This document shows, one piece after another, positions 44,422 through 53,425 of a stretch of 64,000 nt of DNA. Below the pieces are notes generated by a model. It was not told the DNA's origin. It ran no database searches and worked only from the letters and a program-made list of their open reading frames with translations. This DNA is from Spiroplasma endosymbiont of Lasioglossum villosulum (GTDB taxonomy: Bacteria; Bacillota_I; Bacilli_A; Mycoplasmatales; VBWQ01): NCBI RefSeq assembly GCF_964020195.1, contig NZ_OZ026539.1, positions 186,001 to 250,000 on the forward strand. Reading direction: 5' to 3'. The number at the start of each line of letters is the position of its first letter. The first letter of the stretch is position 1. The position numbers and the translations under genes are program-made.

Positions 44422-45498
44422 ATGATATTTATTAATGTTTCTCCATTATTATGGGATATTATTATTTTTGTTATTATTATTTTTGCTATTGTTACTGGTT
44501 TTTTTATTGGGGGAAGAGCATTAATATTTATTAGTGCTGGTAATTTACTTAGTATTGGTTTAATGTTGGCATTTAAACCAATGTTAATAAATTCTTTTAA
44601 AAATATGGTATCACCATGGTTTAGTGACCTTAGTGGTAGTTTTGCTTTATTTAAGAATTTATTAACTGATAATATTGGATTTTTGATATATGCTATTGTT
44701 TGAATTATTGGCATTAATATTTTATTTTGAATAATCTATATTATTTTATATTTTGTACTTTTTAATAAAAATAAAATTGAACACAAAGCAATAAATGCTA
44801 CAGCTGGAATTTTAATTAATTTTATTAGAATGAGTATTTTAGGTAGTATCGTAATTATTATGATGGGTACTAGTGTTTTCGGTAATAAATCATTAAGTTA
44901 TGGTGTTATTAAAAATGAAATACCGACAACTTCTGTTACTCATAAAATATTTAGTAGTATTGATAATAATCTTCCTTTTTTAAATGTTAATGTAACAGAC
45001 ATTAACACTGTTATTGATTTATATCAAAATAGTGAAACATTAAAACAAAGTATAAATGAATTAAAAAATAATACAACTTATGAGGAATGTTACAGTACTG
45101 TTGAAAAGTTAAAAATGATAGGTATATTAAGAGTAGATGAAACTGATAAAATTGCTAATGCTCTAAAAGAGATGGAATCAACAGGTGATATCATTGCTAA
45201 TAAAAAAATAATTATAGATCTCTTGCAACAACATGGAGTTGATAATTTTTTAGATGTTAATTATATGGTATCAGTTTTTAATGCTTATGCTAATATACTT
45301 AATTTATATTCGGAAGTAGTACAAATATTCGATGATAATTTAAAAGATATGCCAATAATAGATACTACACTTCCACAAAATATGGGTCGTTATAATCTTT
45401 TAAAGCCTAAAATTTCTGCTTTTACTAATTCAATTAAAGATGTAATAGTGAGAGAACATATTATTCAAAATTTAAAAAATATTTATAATCCGTTTTAA
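44422..45498 (+). CDS. CvpA-like membrane protein with long C-terminal domain
   Basis: A 358-residue protein starting at ATG 44422 ('aaggaaggg'). The first 160 residues contain four or five hydrophobic segments arranged like the colicin V production protein family ('LLWDIIIFVIIIFAIVTGFF' at the start). The remaining 200 residues are soluble and helical. The family link rests on topology and the first segment only. It follows tyrS by 16 bases and is probably in the same operon. Confidence 0.65.
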
Positions 45499-45577
45499 AA
45501 AAAATAAAAAAATATTTTTTTCTATTTCAATATTTTTATAAAAAAATAGTTGAGGGATTTAATTTTATTTATAACTG

Positions 45578-45594
45578 GAGTAGTATTTTTTCTT
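45578..45594 (+). repeat. 17-bp direct repeat, left (candidate target-site duplication)
   Basis: The string gagtagtattttttctt is identical to 47729-47745. The pair flanks the ISNCY-like element and differs in the next base on both sides, so the repeat is exactly 17 bp. Confidence 0.75.
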
Positions 45595-45599
45595 GTCAA

Positions 45600-45622
45600 T
45601 ATCGAGTGAAAATTTCCCAAAA
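45600..45622 (+). repeat. Left inverted repeat of the ISNCY-like element
   Basis: Starts tatcgagtg and ends tttcccaaaa; it matches the reverse complement of 47675-47697 at 22 of 23 positions. Confidence 0.8.
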
Positions 45623-45769
45623 ATATTTATAAAAAAATAAATTATTTTGGAAAGTTACAGTGTTAAATAAATATAAACACGAATTCCAAATAAACGTTAA
45701 AAATTTAGCTTTAAATTTTGATTTGCGAACTTTTTTTGTATAATTTAATTAAGTTTAATATAAGTTTTT

Positions 45770-45806
45770 AACTCATTGCTTTAATTTCAAAGTAAATGAG
45801 TTTTTA
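45770..45806 (+). promoter_or_regulatory. Leader hairpin/terminator before the 45825 gene
   Basis: Arms aactcattgcttt and aaagtaaatgagtt pair with one irregularity and are followed by a T-run, ending about 19 bases before the start codon. A terminator ahead of a gene suggests attenuation or shielding from outside transcription. Confidence 0.5.
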
Positions 45807-45824
45807 TTTTGAAAGGATGAAAAA

Positions 45825-46244
45825 ATGAATAAAAATTTACAAGAAGAATATGAATGAATTAATAGAGAATTGAAAAAAATAATTATTAATAAAAATCAAT
45901 TTACTCCAGAAATTATTAGTAATAGAGTTAATTTAGCTCAAACTACTATTGTTGATATTAATGAAAATTTAAAAAAACAAAAGATTAGCAAATTTAAAAA
46001 AATTAGTTATTCAATATTGAAAATATTTACTTTTGGAAAAATTGATAAAAATAAAATAATTAAAGAAAAAAATGATTTTTTTATAAAAATATCAAAAGAA
46101 CTTTTTGGAAATATTAAAAAAGTAAAAGAATTATATATAAGAAAATCAAATAGTGAAATAAATATAGATGTTAATAAAATTAATAATGTAACTTTAAATA
46201 ATTTATTAATAAATCCGACTAAATCAAACTTACCACAAATGTAA
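45825..46244 (+). CDS. Passenger protein with 'TFG' hydrophobic patch, unknown
   Basis: Unrecognised 139-residue protein; ATG 45825 follows 'gaaagga', with Trp at codon 11 as TGA. It is basic and helical, with the segment 'KFKKISYSILKIFTFGKID' in the middle and Asn-rich ends. The same basic-hydrophobic-TFG layout occurs in the coiled-coil protein at 32355-33218. It lies inside the inverted repeats of the ISNCY-like element, on the strand opposite the transposase, so it looks like cargo carried by that element or an older insertion target. Confidence 0.65.
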
Positions 46245-46396
46245 AAACGAGAGATTGCAATTACAATTTCTTTTATATTTAAAATCAATTTTAGAACACC
46301 AAATTTGCTCATACGCAAACGTTTTAAAATTTTATATGGTTTAGTATTTATAAAATTAAATATCTTATAAAATAGATTTTTAATTTTAATTAAGAA

Positions 46397-47634
46397 TTAT
46401 TGATATCCATATCTTCAAGGATGATTTTTATTGGGTATATAAACTTTTTTAGTTTTTATTAAATTTTCTTTTATAATTGGTTTTTGTGCTATTTCTTTTA
46501 GTTCATACATTTGATTATTGTAACTAAGATATAATTCATTAATAAATGATTTAAGTACAATTACATCAGTTCTAGGTTGTATGTATTGAACTTTGTTATT
46601 TTTATAAGGAAAATACTTTTTACCATAATATGTTATGGTTGAACCACTATCTGTTTTTCTTTTAGAAAATCTTGAAAGATAAATATTGATTTCTTCCTGT
46701 GTAGGAGCTTTAGCCATAGCAGATTTAGTATCATCAATAGGAAAGGCAAATTGTTTATTAAAAGTACTTATGTATGTTTTAAGAAATTTGTTAGCTTCTT
46801 CTAAATTTCTAATTTTATTAAGTCGTAATTCACTAATTAAACGACTTTGAAGTGTTCCAAATAAGCGTTCAACGCGACCTTTAGCTTGCGGAATTGAAGT
46901 TCTGATTATTTCACAACATCTAAATCATTACAGGACTTTTGAAATTGAGTATAAGTGTCATTTTCTGTATTTATTTTTCCTGCATCAACTTTTTTCTTAT
47001 ATCCAAAAACTGTTCTATTATCGGTATAAAATGTTTTTGGTATTCCATAATTAGTTAAAATTTGATAAAAAATATTATAATAACCATCTAATGTTTCTTG
47101 ATGATCAAATCATAGTCCAACAATATTTCCTGTAGCATCATCAATTGCAGCATGTAAAAATTATTTTGGTTTATCGTTACCAAATCAATGATGATTACTG
47201 GCGTCCATTTGAATTAATTCACCAAAATTTGTTCTTCGATTTCTTGTTGGATGTAAGTTATTTTTTTTATTTTTATGTCTTTTTGGTGAAGTAATTTTTT
47301 TTTTAATTAATATAGTATAAAGTGTGTTATATGAAATCTTAATTTTTTCTTCATTAATTAATTTCTCATGAAAATGTTGAAAATTAAAATTATAATATTT
47401 TGTTTTATACAAGTTTATAATCTTAATTTTGATTTCAAAATTTGTTGCCTTATTAGAAATTTTATTACGAGATTTATGAATAAAATCAACTTTACCTTCT
47501 CTATTAAAAATTTGAATTAATTGGTTAATTCTTCTAATAGTTAGATTAAGTTTATTCTTGGCTTGATGTTTAGATAATTTATTAATAATAATATCATTTA
47601 TAATTTTGTATTTATATTTTTATTTCATAGTCAT
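46397..47634 (-). pseudogene. ISNCY (IS1202-like) transposase, inactivated
   Basis: A DDE transposase of about 410 codons with three lesions: a TAA at 47620-47622 (codon 5), a TAA at 47161-47163, and a two-base frameshift near 46911-46916. The fold is still readable: helix-turn-helix 'KHQAKNKLNLTIRRINQLI', then 'GELIQMDASNHHWFGN' (first D), 'HAAIDDATGNIVGLWFD', 'IPKTFYTDNRTVFGYKKK' (second D), 'QAKGRVERLFGTLQSRL' (E) and a C-terminal domain ending 'HPWRYGYQ'. These match the ISNCY/IS1202 pattern. It cannot make a functional enzyme as written. Confidence 0.85.
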
Positions 47635-47674
47635 ACTTCTTTCCATATTTATCACCAAGTATATTTAACTTCAC

Positions 47675-47697
47675 TTTTGGGAAATTTTTACTCGATA
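47675..47697 (-). repeat. Right inverted repeat of the ISNCY-like element
   Basis: Reverse-complement partner of 45600-45622 with one mismatch. About 30 bases separate it from the right direct repeat, more than on the left side. Confidence 0.8.
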
Positions 47698-47728
47698 ACT
47701 AATAGGAAATTATCACTAAATAATGACA

Positions 47729-47745
47729 GAGTAGTATTTTTTCTT
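47729..47745 (+). repeat. 17-bp direct repeat, right
   Basis: Identical to 45578-45594; see the element entry. Confidence 0.75.
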
Positions 47746-47798
47746 TGTGTTTTAAAAAAAATATGATATTATTACTTAGTAATTTAATAAATGTTCTT

Positions 47799-47834
47799 TC
47801 CTAATATAGATATTTTCTATATTAGGATTTTTAT
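47799..47834 (+). promoter_or_regulatory. Leader hairpin/terminator before the 47871 gene
   Basis: A perfect 12-bp stem (tcctaatataga / tctatattagga), 5-base loop and T-tract lie 37 bases ahead of the start codon, the same arrangement as at 45770. It may be an attenuator, or the terminator of an unseen upstream transcript. Confidence 0.6.
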
Positions 47835-48222
47835 TAAGTTAATTTTAATAAGCAAAGGAAGATAAAGAATATGTTAGATGATTTATTAAGAAAAACATTA
47901 GAAAACACACCTAAAGAATATAAGAAAAATATGATTGATAATTTCAGAATAAATATAGGTAAATTAATTAATAATATTAATGACTATATAGAAGTTGAAG
48001 AGAAAATTTATAATGCAGAAAGTAAAGCAGGATATTCTGTTTCCTATACTCCTTTTTATATGTCACTTCAACATCGAATTAATATCCAACTATTAAAAGA
48101 AAAAGAAATAGTAAATGTTCTTAATAATGTTGATGAATTAGAAAAGTTTAAAAAATTAGAAGAAATATATAAAGAATTAGTTACTAGAAAAGAAGAAATT
48201 GAAGCACCAAATTCAAGATGAA

Positions 48223-48300
48223 AAAAACGCTAATAAATATAAAGAACCTAATAATCCTGATTTGCAAACAAGAATTAATCAAATTTTAGAAAATGGTCCA
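48223..48300 (+). repeat. 78-bp direct repeat, copy 1
   Basis: Identical over 78 bases to 48580-48657 (from aaaaacgctaat to aaaatggtcca). It marks the boundary of the duplicated protein module and could support recombination between copies. Confidence 0.85.
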
Positions 48301-48579
48301 AATGCAAAAGAAGAAAGTATCAACGAAAATATTAATATTATCATTAATTATTTAAAAGTTGAAGAGAAAATTTATAATGCAGAAAAAAATGCAGGTTATA
48401 TTATTGCTGGTACTCCTTTTTATATGTCAACTTATAGTGATATTACTAAGCTAATTTCTGCAGCATCAACGGCTATTAAAGATGAAGATGAAAGTAGAAA
48501 AATTATGAAATTAAGAAATATAGAGAAAAGTATATTAGAAATAAGAAATAGAATTGAAGAAAATAATTCTGGCATTTGG

Positions 48580-48657
48580 AAAAACGCTAATAAATATAAA
48601 GAACCTAATAATCCTGATTTGCAAACAAGAATTAATCAAATTTTAGAAAATGGTCCA
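48580..48657 (+). repeat. 78-bp direct repeat, copy 2
   Basis: Second copy. Here the leading A-run is 5 A after TGG, giving the open frame, whereas copy 1 has two more A (one of them belonging to TGA). Confidence 0.85.
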
Positions 48658-48784
48658 ATAAGACAACAAAATTTTATCGATGCAGCAAATCAAGAACATA
48701 TTCCTAATAATAGTAATGGTTCAAATAATTTTCTTAATGCTATATAGTATGAACTTATATTAAGATCATTATTTATAGAGAACA

Positions 48785-48817
48785 TGTAAAAGTTACCCCA
48801 AAGGGTAACTTTTACAA
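48785..48817. terminator. Bidirectional intrinsic terminator
   Basis: A stem of about 13 pairs (gtaaaagttaccc / gggtaacttttac) with a caaa loop. It lies between two convergent genes and overlaps the stop of the minus-strand one. Confidence 0.85.
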
Positions 48818-49111
48818 TATTTTATTTTTTATTAAATCAATAGTATTTTCTACTTGTTTATTATTAATTTCTTTTTTGTCTTTTATCTTAATAAATCCAT
48901 AAGTACTAACGATTAAAAAACCTATATAAATTAAATAAGATATCGTTAGTATTGATATTAGTAAAATATTGTCATAATAATTTTTAGTAAAAAATGAAAA
49001 TACGCTACTAAAAATTAAAGGAATTATAGCTATTCATAAAATTAAATATTTCTTTTTATTTTTCCTTTCCTCATCTCTAATTAACATTATATCATTTAAT
49101 TTAATTGACAT
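48812..49111 (-). CDS. Two-TM small membrane protein, unknown
   Basis: A 99-residue protein too interrupted by TGA for a standard-code ORF. A basic N-terminus (RDEERKNKKY) precedes two hydrophobic segments ('LILWIAIIPLIFSSVFSFF' and 'ILLISILTISYLIYIGFLIV'), then a charged tail. There is no clear ribosome-binding site before the ATG, so the start could be the internal ATG eight codons later. It is 29 bases downstream of rpsD and may be read from the same transcript. Confidence 0.6.
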
Positions 49112-49140
49112 AGTAGTAGGAGAAAAATTAATTATTAATT

Positions 49141-49752
49141 TTAAGCACGTCCATATGATTCAACAACTAATGCTTCATTAATATCAGTATTTAGTTCGTC
49201 ACGTAGTGGATGACGTACATATGTACCAATAAATGTTTTTTTATTGAATTCAATAAATGGTAATGTTGAAGCATTAGCGCTTAATGCTTCAATAATTTTT
49301 ACATTTTTTTGTGCTTTTTCAGTAATAGTAATTTTATCTCCTATTTTAACACGATATGAAGGAATATTAACTTTTTTACCATTAACTAAAACATGACCAT
49401 GATTTACTAATTGACGAGCACCTTTTCTTGTTAAAGATAAACCTAAACGAAAAACAATATTATCTAATCTTGATTCTAAGAATACCAACAAGTTAGTACC
49501 AGTAACACCATGAGTTTTTTTTGATTCATCAAATAAATTTTTCATTTGACGAGCATTTAAACCATAAGTGAAACGAATTTTTTGTTTTTCTTGTAATTGT
49601 AATCCATAGTTAGAAAGTTTAATTCTTTTTTGACCGTGTTGTCCAGGAGCGAATGTTCGCTTTTTTCCTTTTGCAAATTCTTTACCAGATTCAAGAATTG
49701 AGAAGTTTAATCTTCTTGATTTTCTAAAAACTGGACCAGTATATCTTGACAT
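49141..49752 (-). CDS. rpsD: 30S ribosomal protein S4
   Basis: Primary-binding protein of the small subunit, and a repressor of its own synthesis in Firmicutes; 203 residues. The start 'SRYTGPVFRKSRRLNFSIL' and 'FAPGQHGQKRIKLSNYGLQ' are typical, and the S4 RNA-binding domain runs from 'RLDNIVFRLGLSLTRKGARQ' to 'GHVLVNGKKVNIPSYRVK'. ATG 49752 follows the ideal 'aaggagg'. It has a consensus promoter and a long structured leader. Confidence 0.98.
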   Translation of the reverse strand: MSRYTGPVFRKSRRLNFSILESGKEFAKGKKRTFAPGQHGQKRIKLSNYGLQLQEKQKIRFTYGLNARQMKNLFDESKKTHGVTGTNLLVFLESRLDNIVFRLGLSLTRKGARQLVNHGHVLVNGKKVNIPSYRVKIGDKITITEKAQKNVKIIEALSANASTLPFIEFNKKTFIGTYVRHPLRDELNTDINEALVVESYGRA

Positions 49753-49946
49753 AATAAAAACCTCCTTGGAATGTATACAAACACAAAGAGACTTTAATAA
49801 GTTCTCATTAAGATAGTTTACAATTCGCCAGAACAGCACTGGTTACTATTAAGATTAATAGAAAATTCTACTAATAAAAAGAATAATCTTTGAGGGTAAA
49901 CTATTTGCAACTTAATAATACTTATTTGCTGCTTTCGTGAATGCTT
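49753..49946 (-). promoter_or_regulatory. Structured leader of rpsD (S4 autoregulation candidate)
   Basis: The 190-base leader can pair agtttac (49896-49902, read minus) with gtaaact (49815-49821), enclosing a ccag/ctgg hairpin. Firmicutes rpsD genes carry an S4-binding leader of this size. The exact fold was not computed. Confidence 0.55.
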
Positions 49947-49950
49947 GTTA

Positions 49951-49979
49951 ATTATAGGATAAGTAATGTTATTTGTCAA
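49951..49979 (-). promoter_or_regulatory. Consensus sigma-A promoter of rpsD
   Basis: TTGACA, 17-base spacer, TATAAT, both boxes perfect, read on the minus strand. This is the best promoter in the window. Confidence 0.9.
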
Positions 49980-50165
49980 ATATTATTTTTACAATTAAAT
50001 ATCATTAAATTTTAGTTATTATTTTTTTTAAAAAATAATTTAAATTTATATAATAAAATTTAGGATTTAACTTAAAAAGTTAGTTATTGAATTTTGGCAT
50101 TTTTTGATATCAGTTACTCCTGAATTCCAGAAAAAATCAATATATTCTATTACTTTTTCTACTTT

Positions 50166-50891
50166 TTAAAGCGAAAGATCTTGATTAAATTTTTTTGCAT
50201 CATAGAACATAAAATTCATATCTTTTACATTAGAAGTATCTCAATCTGAAAGATCTTGATTAAATTTTTCGGCACCAGCAAACATACTACGCATGTCTAT
50301 TACTTTTTCTACATTTCATTTTGAAAGATCTTTATCAAATTCAAGAGCATTACAAAACATGTAACTCATATCTGTTACTTTAGAAGTATTTCATTTTGAA
50401 ATATTTCCATTAAAGTATTTTGCATAGTAAAACATGTAACTAATATTTGTTACATTAGAAGTATTTCAGTTTGAAAGATCTTGATTGAATTTTGAAGCAC
50501 CACCAAACATATTATGCATAGTTGTTACATTTGAAACATTTCATTTTGAAATATTTTGATTGAATGATTGTGTAAGAGAAAACATTGATGTCATATTTGT
50601 CACTTTTGAAGTGTCTCAGTTTGAAATGTCTTGGTTGAATTTTGAGGTACCAGAAAACATTTCTTGCAATGATGTTATTTCTGATGGTAGTTTGTCAGGT
50701 ACTTTTTCAATTATTCTTAGCATTTTAACAACTTGAATTTCTCCAATTTTATTTTCATAAAATCCAATTTGAACAATTTCAGTAGTTTTTATATCTGATA
50801 AGTCTATTTTACTAGTTGTTTGCTCTTCTCCATTACTATCAACGTAAATTGTATTTTGTAGTATTTTATATGTTTTTAATAATGTTCTCAT
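50166..50891 (-). CDS. BspA/DUF285-type repeat protein, truncated
   Basis: A 241-residue protein with an N-terminal domain of about 65 residues and then repeats of about 25 residues of the BspA-like (DUF285) type: 'FNQDISNWDTSKVTNMTSMF', 'FNQNISKWNVSNVTTMHNMF', and three or four more. Such proteins form leucine-rich-repeat-like solenoids on mollicute surfaces, but no signal peptide is seen here. The frame stops at a TAA where other repeats have Trp (TGA). In the same frame, degenerate repeat sequence continues to about 50067. ATG 50891 follows 'aaaggggggtt'. Confidence 0.85.
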
Positions 50892-51219
50892 TAATAAAAC
50901 CCCCCTTTTTATTACTTTTAATATTTTTTAGATAAATATAATTGATAGACTTATTATTTTAAACTTATATTTATGAATTTATATAGTTTTTTATTATTAT
51001 CTTAAGATTTATTTAAAAATATTTACTTTTAATTTATAATAATATTTTTATTTAAGTTCATAATTATGATATTAAAGATAAGCAATATAGTTTTGATAAA
51101 TCTTAATTAAAGTTTATATGTGAAAAAATTAATATACAATAAAAAATATTTAATGTTAATTATTATGAGTAAACTTGATTAAAATTTTTTAATTATTTAT
51201 TTTTAATACCATTTTTTAT
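50892..51219. other. Intergenic region with a promoter-like block
   Basis: No gene. A block of about 60 bases near 51108-51168 is similar to one at about 52712-52776 upstream of the next minus-strand gene, including 'aatatacaataaaaaa'-like sequence. It may be a shared promoter or regulator site for both surface/secreted genes. Confidence 0.45.
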
Positions 51220-52629
51220 TTATTGACTAAAAACACCCATACTATCATTTTTATCTCATGAACCAATTCTATTTGTAACAAGCCTTATTCCTTGATCTTC
51301 TGGTAGTCTTTTAAAAAAATTATTTATTTCTTGAAAATGATCAATAATAACTTTTATTGTTGTATAAATATCATCTTGACTTATACTACCACCCAATCCA
51401 GTATCGTCTTCTTTTGCAAATTTATTGATAATTTTAAAAAATAATTGTTTAAAATTTTCTTGTTTTTCAGTATTATAGATATTTTGGATATGTAAAAAGT
51501 TATCATAACTAATTTTTACTTTTATTCAATCATGTGCAGCAGGACGATAATCTACTTCAAATAGATTTTTATTATTAAATTTGTATAAAAATTTGTATAA
51601 AAATTTGTATAAATCATTAGCAATTTGTTCTTGAACTCATTTTGTTGGATGAAATTGATCTAAAAAAAAGTAATTATCAATATTTTGTGAGTTTGCACCA
51701 GAAACATATTGAGGTTGTAATATTCCATTTTTTCTAAGAGTATTTATATCAATTTTAGTAGCATTTGAATCTTGGTATTGACTTCCTCTATTTTTGAATT
51801 GTTCAAATAGTTTATTAAATTTTGAAAAAACATCATACTCTTTAATATTTGTTTTTTCAAAGTTTTTATTTGCTTTTTTAATTTCTTCAGTTAATTTTAA
51901 GTTAAATTTATTTACAAGATTTGTCATTGGTTGTTGATTAATAGTTTCTTTATAGTTAGGAATTAATCCCATATCAGCAATATTTGTTATAACTATTTTT
52001 TTAATATTTTTATTAATTAATTCTGTTAAATCTTCATCAAGTTTATTAATAATTTTATTAATAGCATTATCAATATCAGTAATGTTATGATCAATTATTC
52101 ACATTAAATCATTAGTTCCAATGTTTATAAAAACTAAATCATCATTATAAAAATCACTATGTTGTTTTATTAATGATTTTATTTGCTCATCAAGTGAAAA
52201 TTTATTTAAAAATAAACCTTCAAGACCATAAACTTTTTCTATAAATGTTCCACCAACAGCGTAGTTAGTACCTATTTGTGAAAAATGTTGACCATTTAAT
52301 GCTATAAAGTCTCATCCAGCTGTAACTTTTTGTTTTAATTTTTTACTAATTAATTCGGTTGCAACAGGGCCATTACATCAAGATCGATTTTGATAATAAG
52401 GAGGTTTTAATTGTACATCATGAGATTTCATAAGTTCCTCTGGGAGGGGAATATTTTGAAAAAATTGACTTCCTGCACCAACCAATGCTCCTACATCTGA
52501 TAAACTGTCTCCTAAAGTATAAAAATTATTTTGAAAATTACTTGTATTATGATTTGCATTACTTAATGTTGAGATTATGTTTGTCATTAATAAAGAACAT
52601 GTTGTCATTAGTTTTATTAAATTTTTCAT
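51220..52629 (-). CDS. Secreted GDSL lipase/esterase with extra C-terminal module
   Basis: A 469-residue secreted SGNH hydrolase. A signal peptide spans residues 1-25 ('MKNLIKLMTTCSLLMTNIIS'). Block I 'FYTLGDSLSDVGALVGAG', block II 'GTNYAVGGTF', block III 'VFINIGTNDLMW' and block V 'FFLDQFHPTKW' give the full catalytic set. After residue 340 comes a three-fold 'YKF/L' repeat from a 15-base tandem DNA repeat, then a region of about 100 residues ('HDWIKVKIS' to 'VTNRIGSWDKND') that resembles the end of the secreted protein at 19989-20762. Likely acts on host or membrane lipids. Confidence 0.9.
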
Positions 52630-52893
52630 AGTTATTTATTCTCCTTTTAATTTATTTTTAGTTTTTAATTTATTGTTTAAATAATGATATATTTTGGTAT
52701 ATATTTTTTAATTTAAGTTTATAATTGAAAAAAATAATATATAATAAAAAAATGTTTAATGTAATTATTTTTAGAAAATAATACTATATTTTTAAAAAAT
52801 AAATATTTTTATAAGAGTTAGTTATAACTTTTAATTATTTATTTTGTAATCGATAATTTTGTGTAAAAATAATTATTAAATCTTTGATAATAC

Positions 52894-52922
52894 TTGTTTT
52901 TTTAAATAAGTTTCTATATAAT
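52894..52922 (+). promoter_or_regulatory. rplM-rpsI promoter
   Basis: TTGTTT, 17-base spacer, perfect TATAAT; it ends 56 bases before the rplM start. Confidence 0.75.
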
Positions 52923-52929
52923 TATTAAT

Positions 52930-52977
52930 GCTTTAAGCAATGTAGTCCCGGTAAAAATTACACTGTAAGGAGAAAAA
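52930..52977 (+). promoter_or_regulatory. Candidate L13 leader
   Basis: A short leader richer in G+C ('gctttaagcaatgtagtccc', then 'ttacactgtaagg') lies between promoter and start. Position and size match the L13 leader of Firmicutes, where r-protein L13 controls its own operon. The fold was not computed. Confidence 0.45.
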
Positions 52978-52978
52978 A

Positions 52979-53419
52979 ATGCGTCAAACAACAATGAATT
53001 TCAGTAACATTGAAAAAAAGTGATATGTTATTGATGCCAGTGGTTTAATTTTAGGACGTCTTGCAACTAAAGTTGCAATGATATTGCGTGGTAAAAATAA
53101 ACCTTCATTTACACCACATTTAGATTGTGGAGATTATATCATTATTATTAATGCAAACAAAATTAAATTAACAGGTAATAAATTACAAGATAAGAAGTAT
53201 TATAACCATTCACAATATCCTGGTGGATTACGTGTACGTAATGCACAAAGTATGATTGCTAAAGATGCTTCTGAATTAGTAGAAATAGCGATTAAAGGTA
53301 TGCTACCAAATACTACCTTAGGTCGTAAGCAATTTACACATCTTCATGTTTATAACCATGATCAACATCAACATCAAGCCCAAAACCCCGAAGTTTTAAT
53401 ATTAGGCCAAGAGGAGTAG
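52979..53419 (+). CDS. rplM: 50S ribosomal protein L13
   Basis: Large-subunit protein needed early in 50S assembly, 146 residues. '[20 protein letters not shown]' and '[20 protein letters not shown]' are conserved, followed by '[17 protein letters not shown]' and '[14 protein letters not shown]'. ATG 52979 follows 'aaggagaa'. The rpsI gene starts six bases after the stop, the conserved L13-S9 operon. Confidence 0.98.
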
Positions 53420-53425
53420 ACTTTT

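Larger units (their letters stand above)
45595..47728. mobile_element. Decayed ISNCY-like transposon with passenger gene
   Basis: A 2134-bp unit is bounded by a 17-bp direct repeat. A 23-bp inverted repeat with one mismatch lies near both ends (45600-45622 and 47675-47697; core 'aaaatttccc' and 'tatcgagt'), and the outermost bases are GTCA and TGAC. Inside are a minus-strand transposase with several lesions and a plus-strand gene (45825) unrelated to transposition. Boundaries are inferred from repeats only. Confidence 0.65.
47871..48747 (+). pseudogene. Tandemly duplicated helical protein, frameshifted
   Basis: Two overlapping frames, 47871-48233 (120 aa) and 48199-48747, form one protein of about 290 residues if one A is removed from the A7 tract at 48221-48227. 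The result is two copies of a module of about 115 residues: 'VEEKIYNAESKAGY' with 'TPFYMS' in the first and 'VEEKIYNAEKNAGY' with 'TPFYMS' in the second, each ending 'NANKYKEPNNPDLQTRI'. The DNA of that ending is duplicated exactly. There is no signal peptide and no known family. Start ATG 47871 follows 'aaaggaaga'. A strong terminator follows. Confidence 0.7.

Noticed and set aside
51565-51612. Short tandem repeats considered as a CRISPR-like array
   Set aside because: The 15-base units have no spacers and simply encode a repeated YKFL motif inside the lipase gene. No CRISPR array or cas gene is seen in the window.
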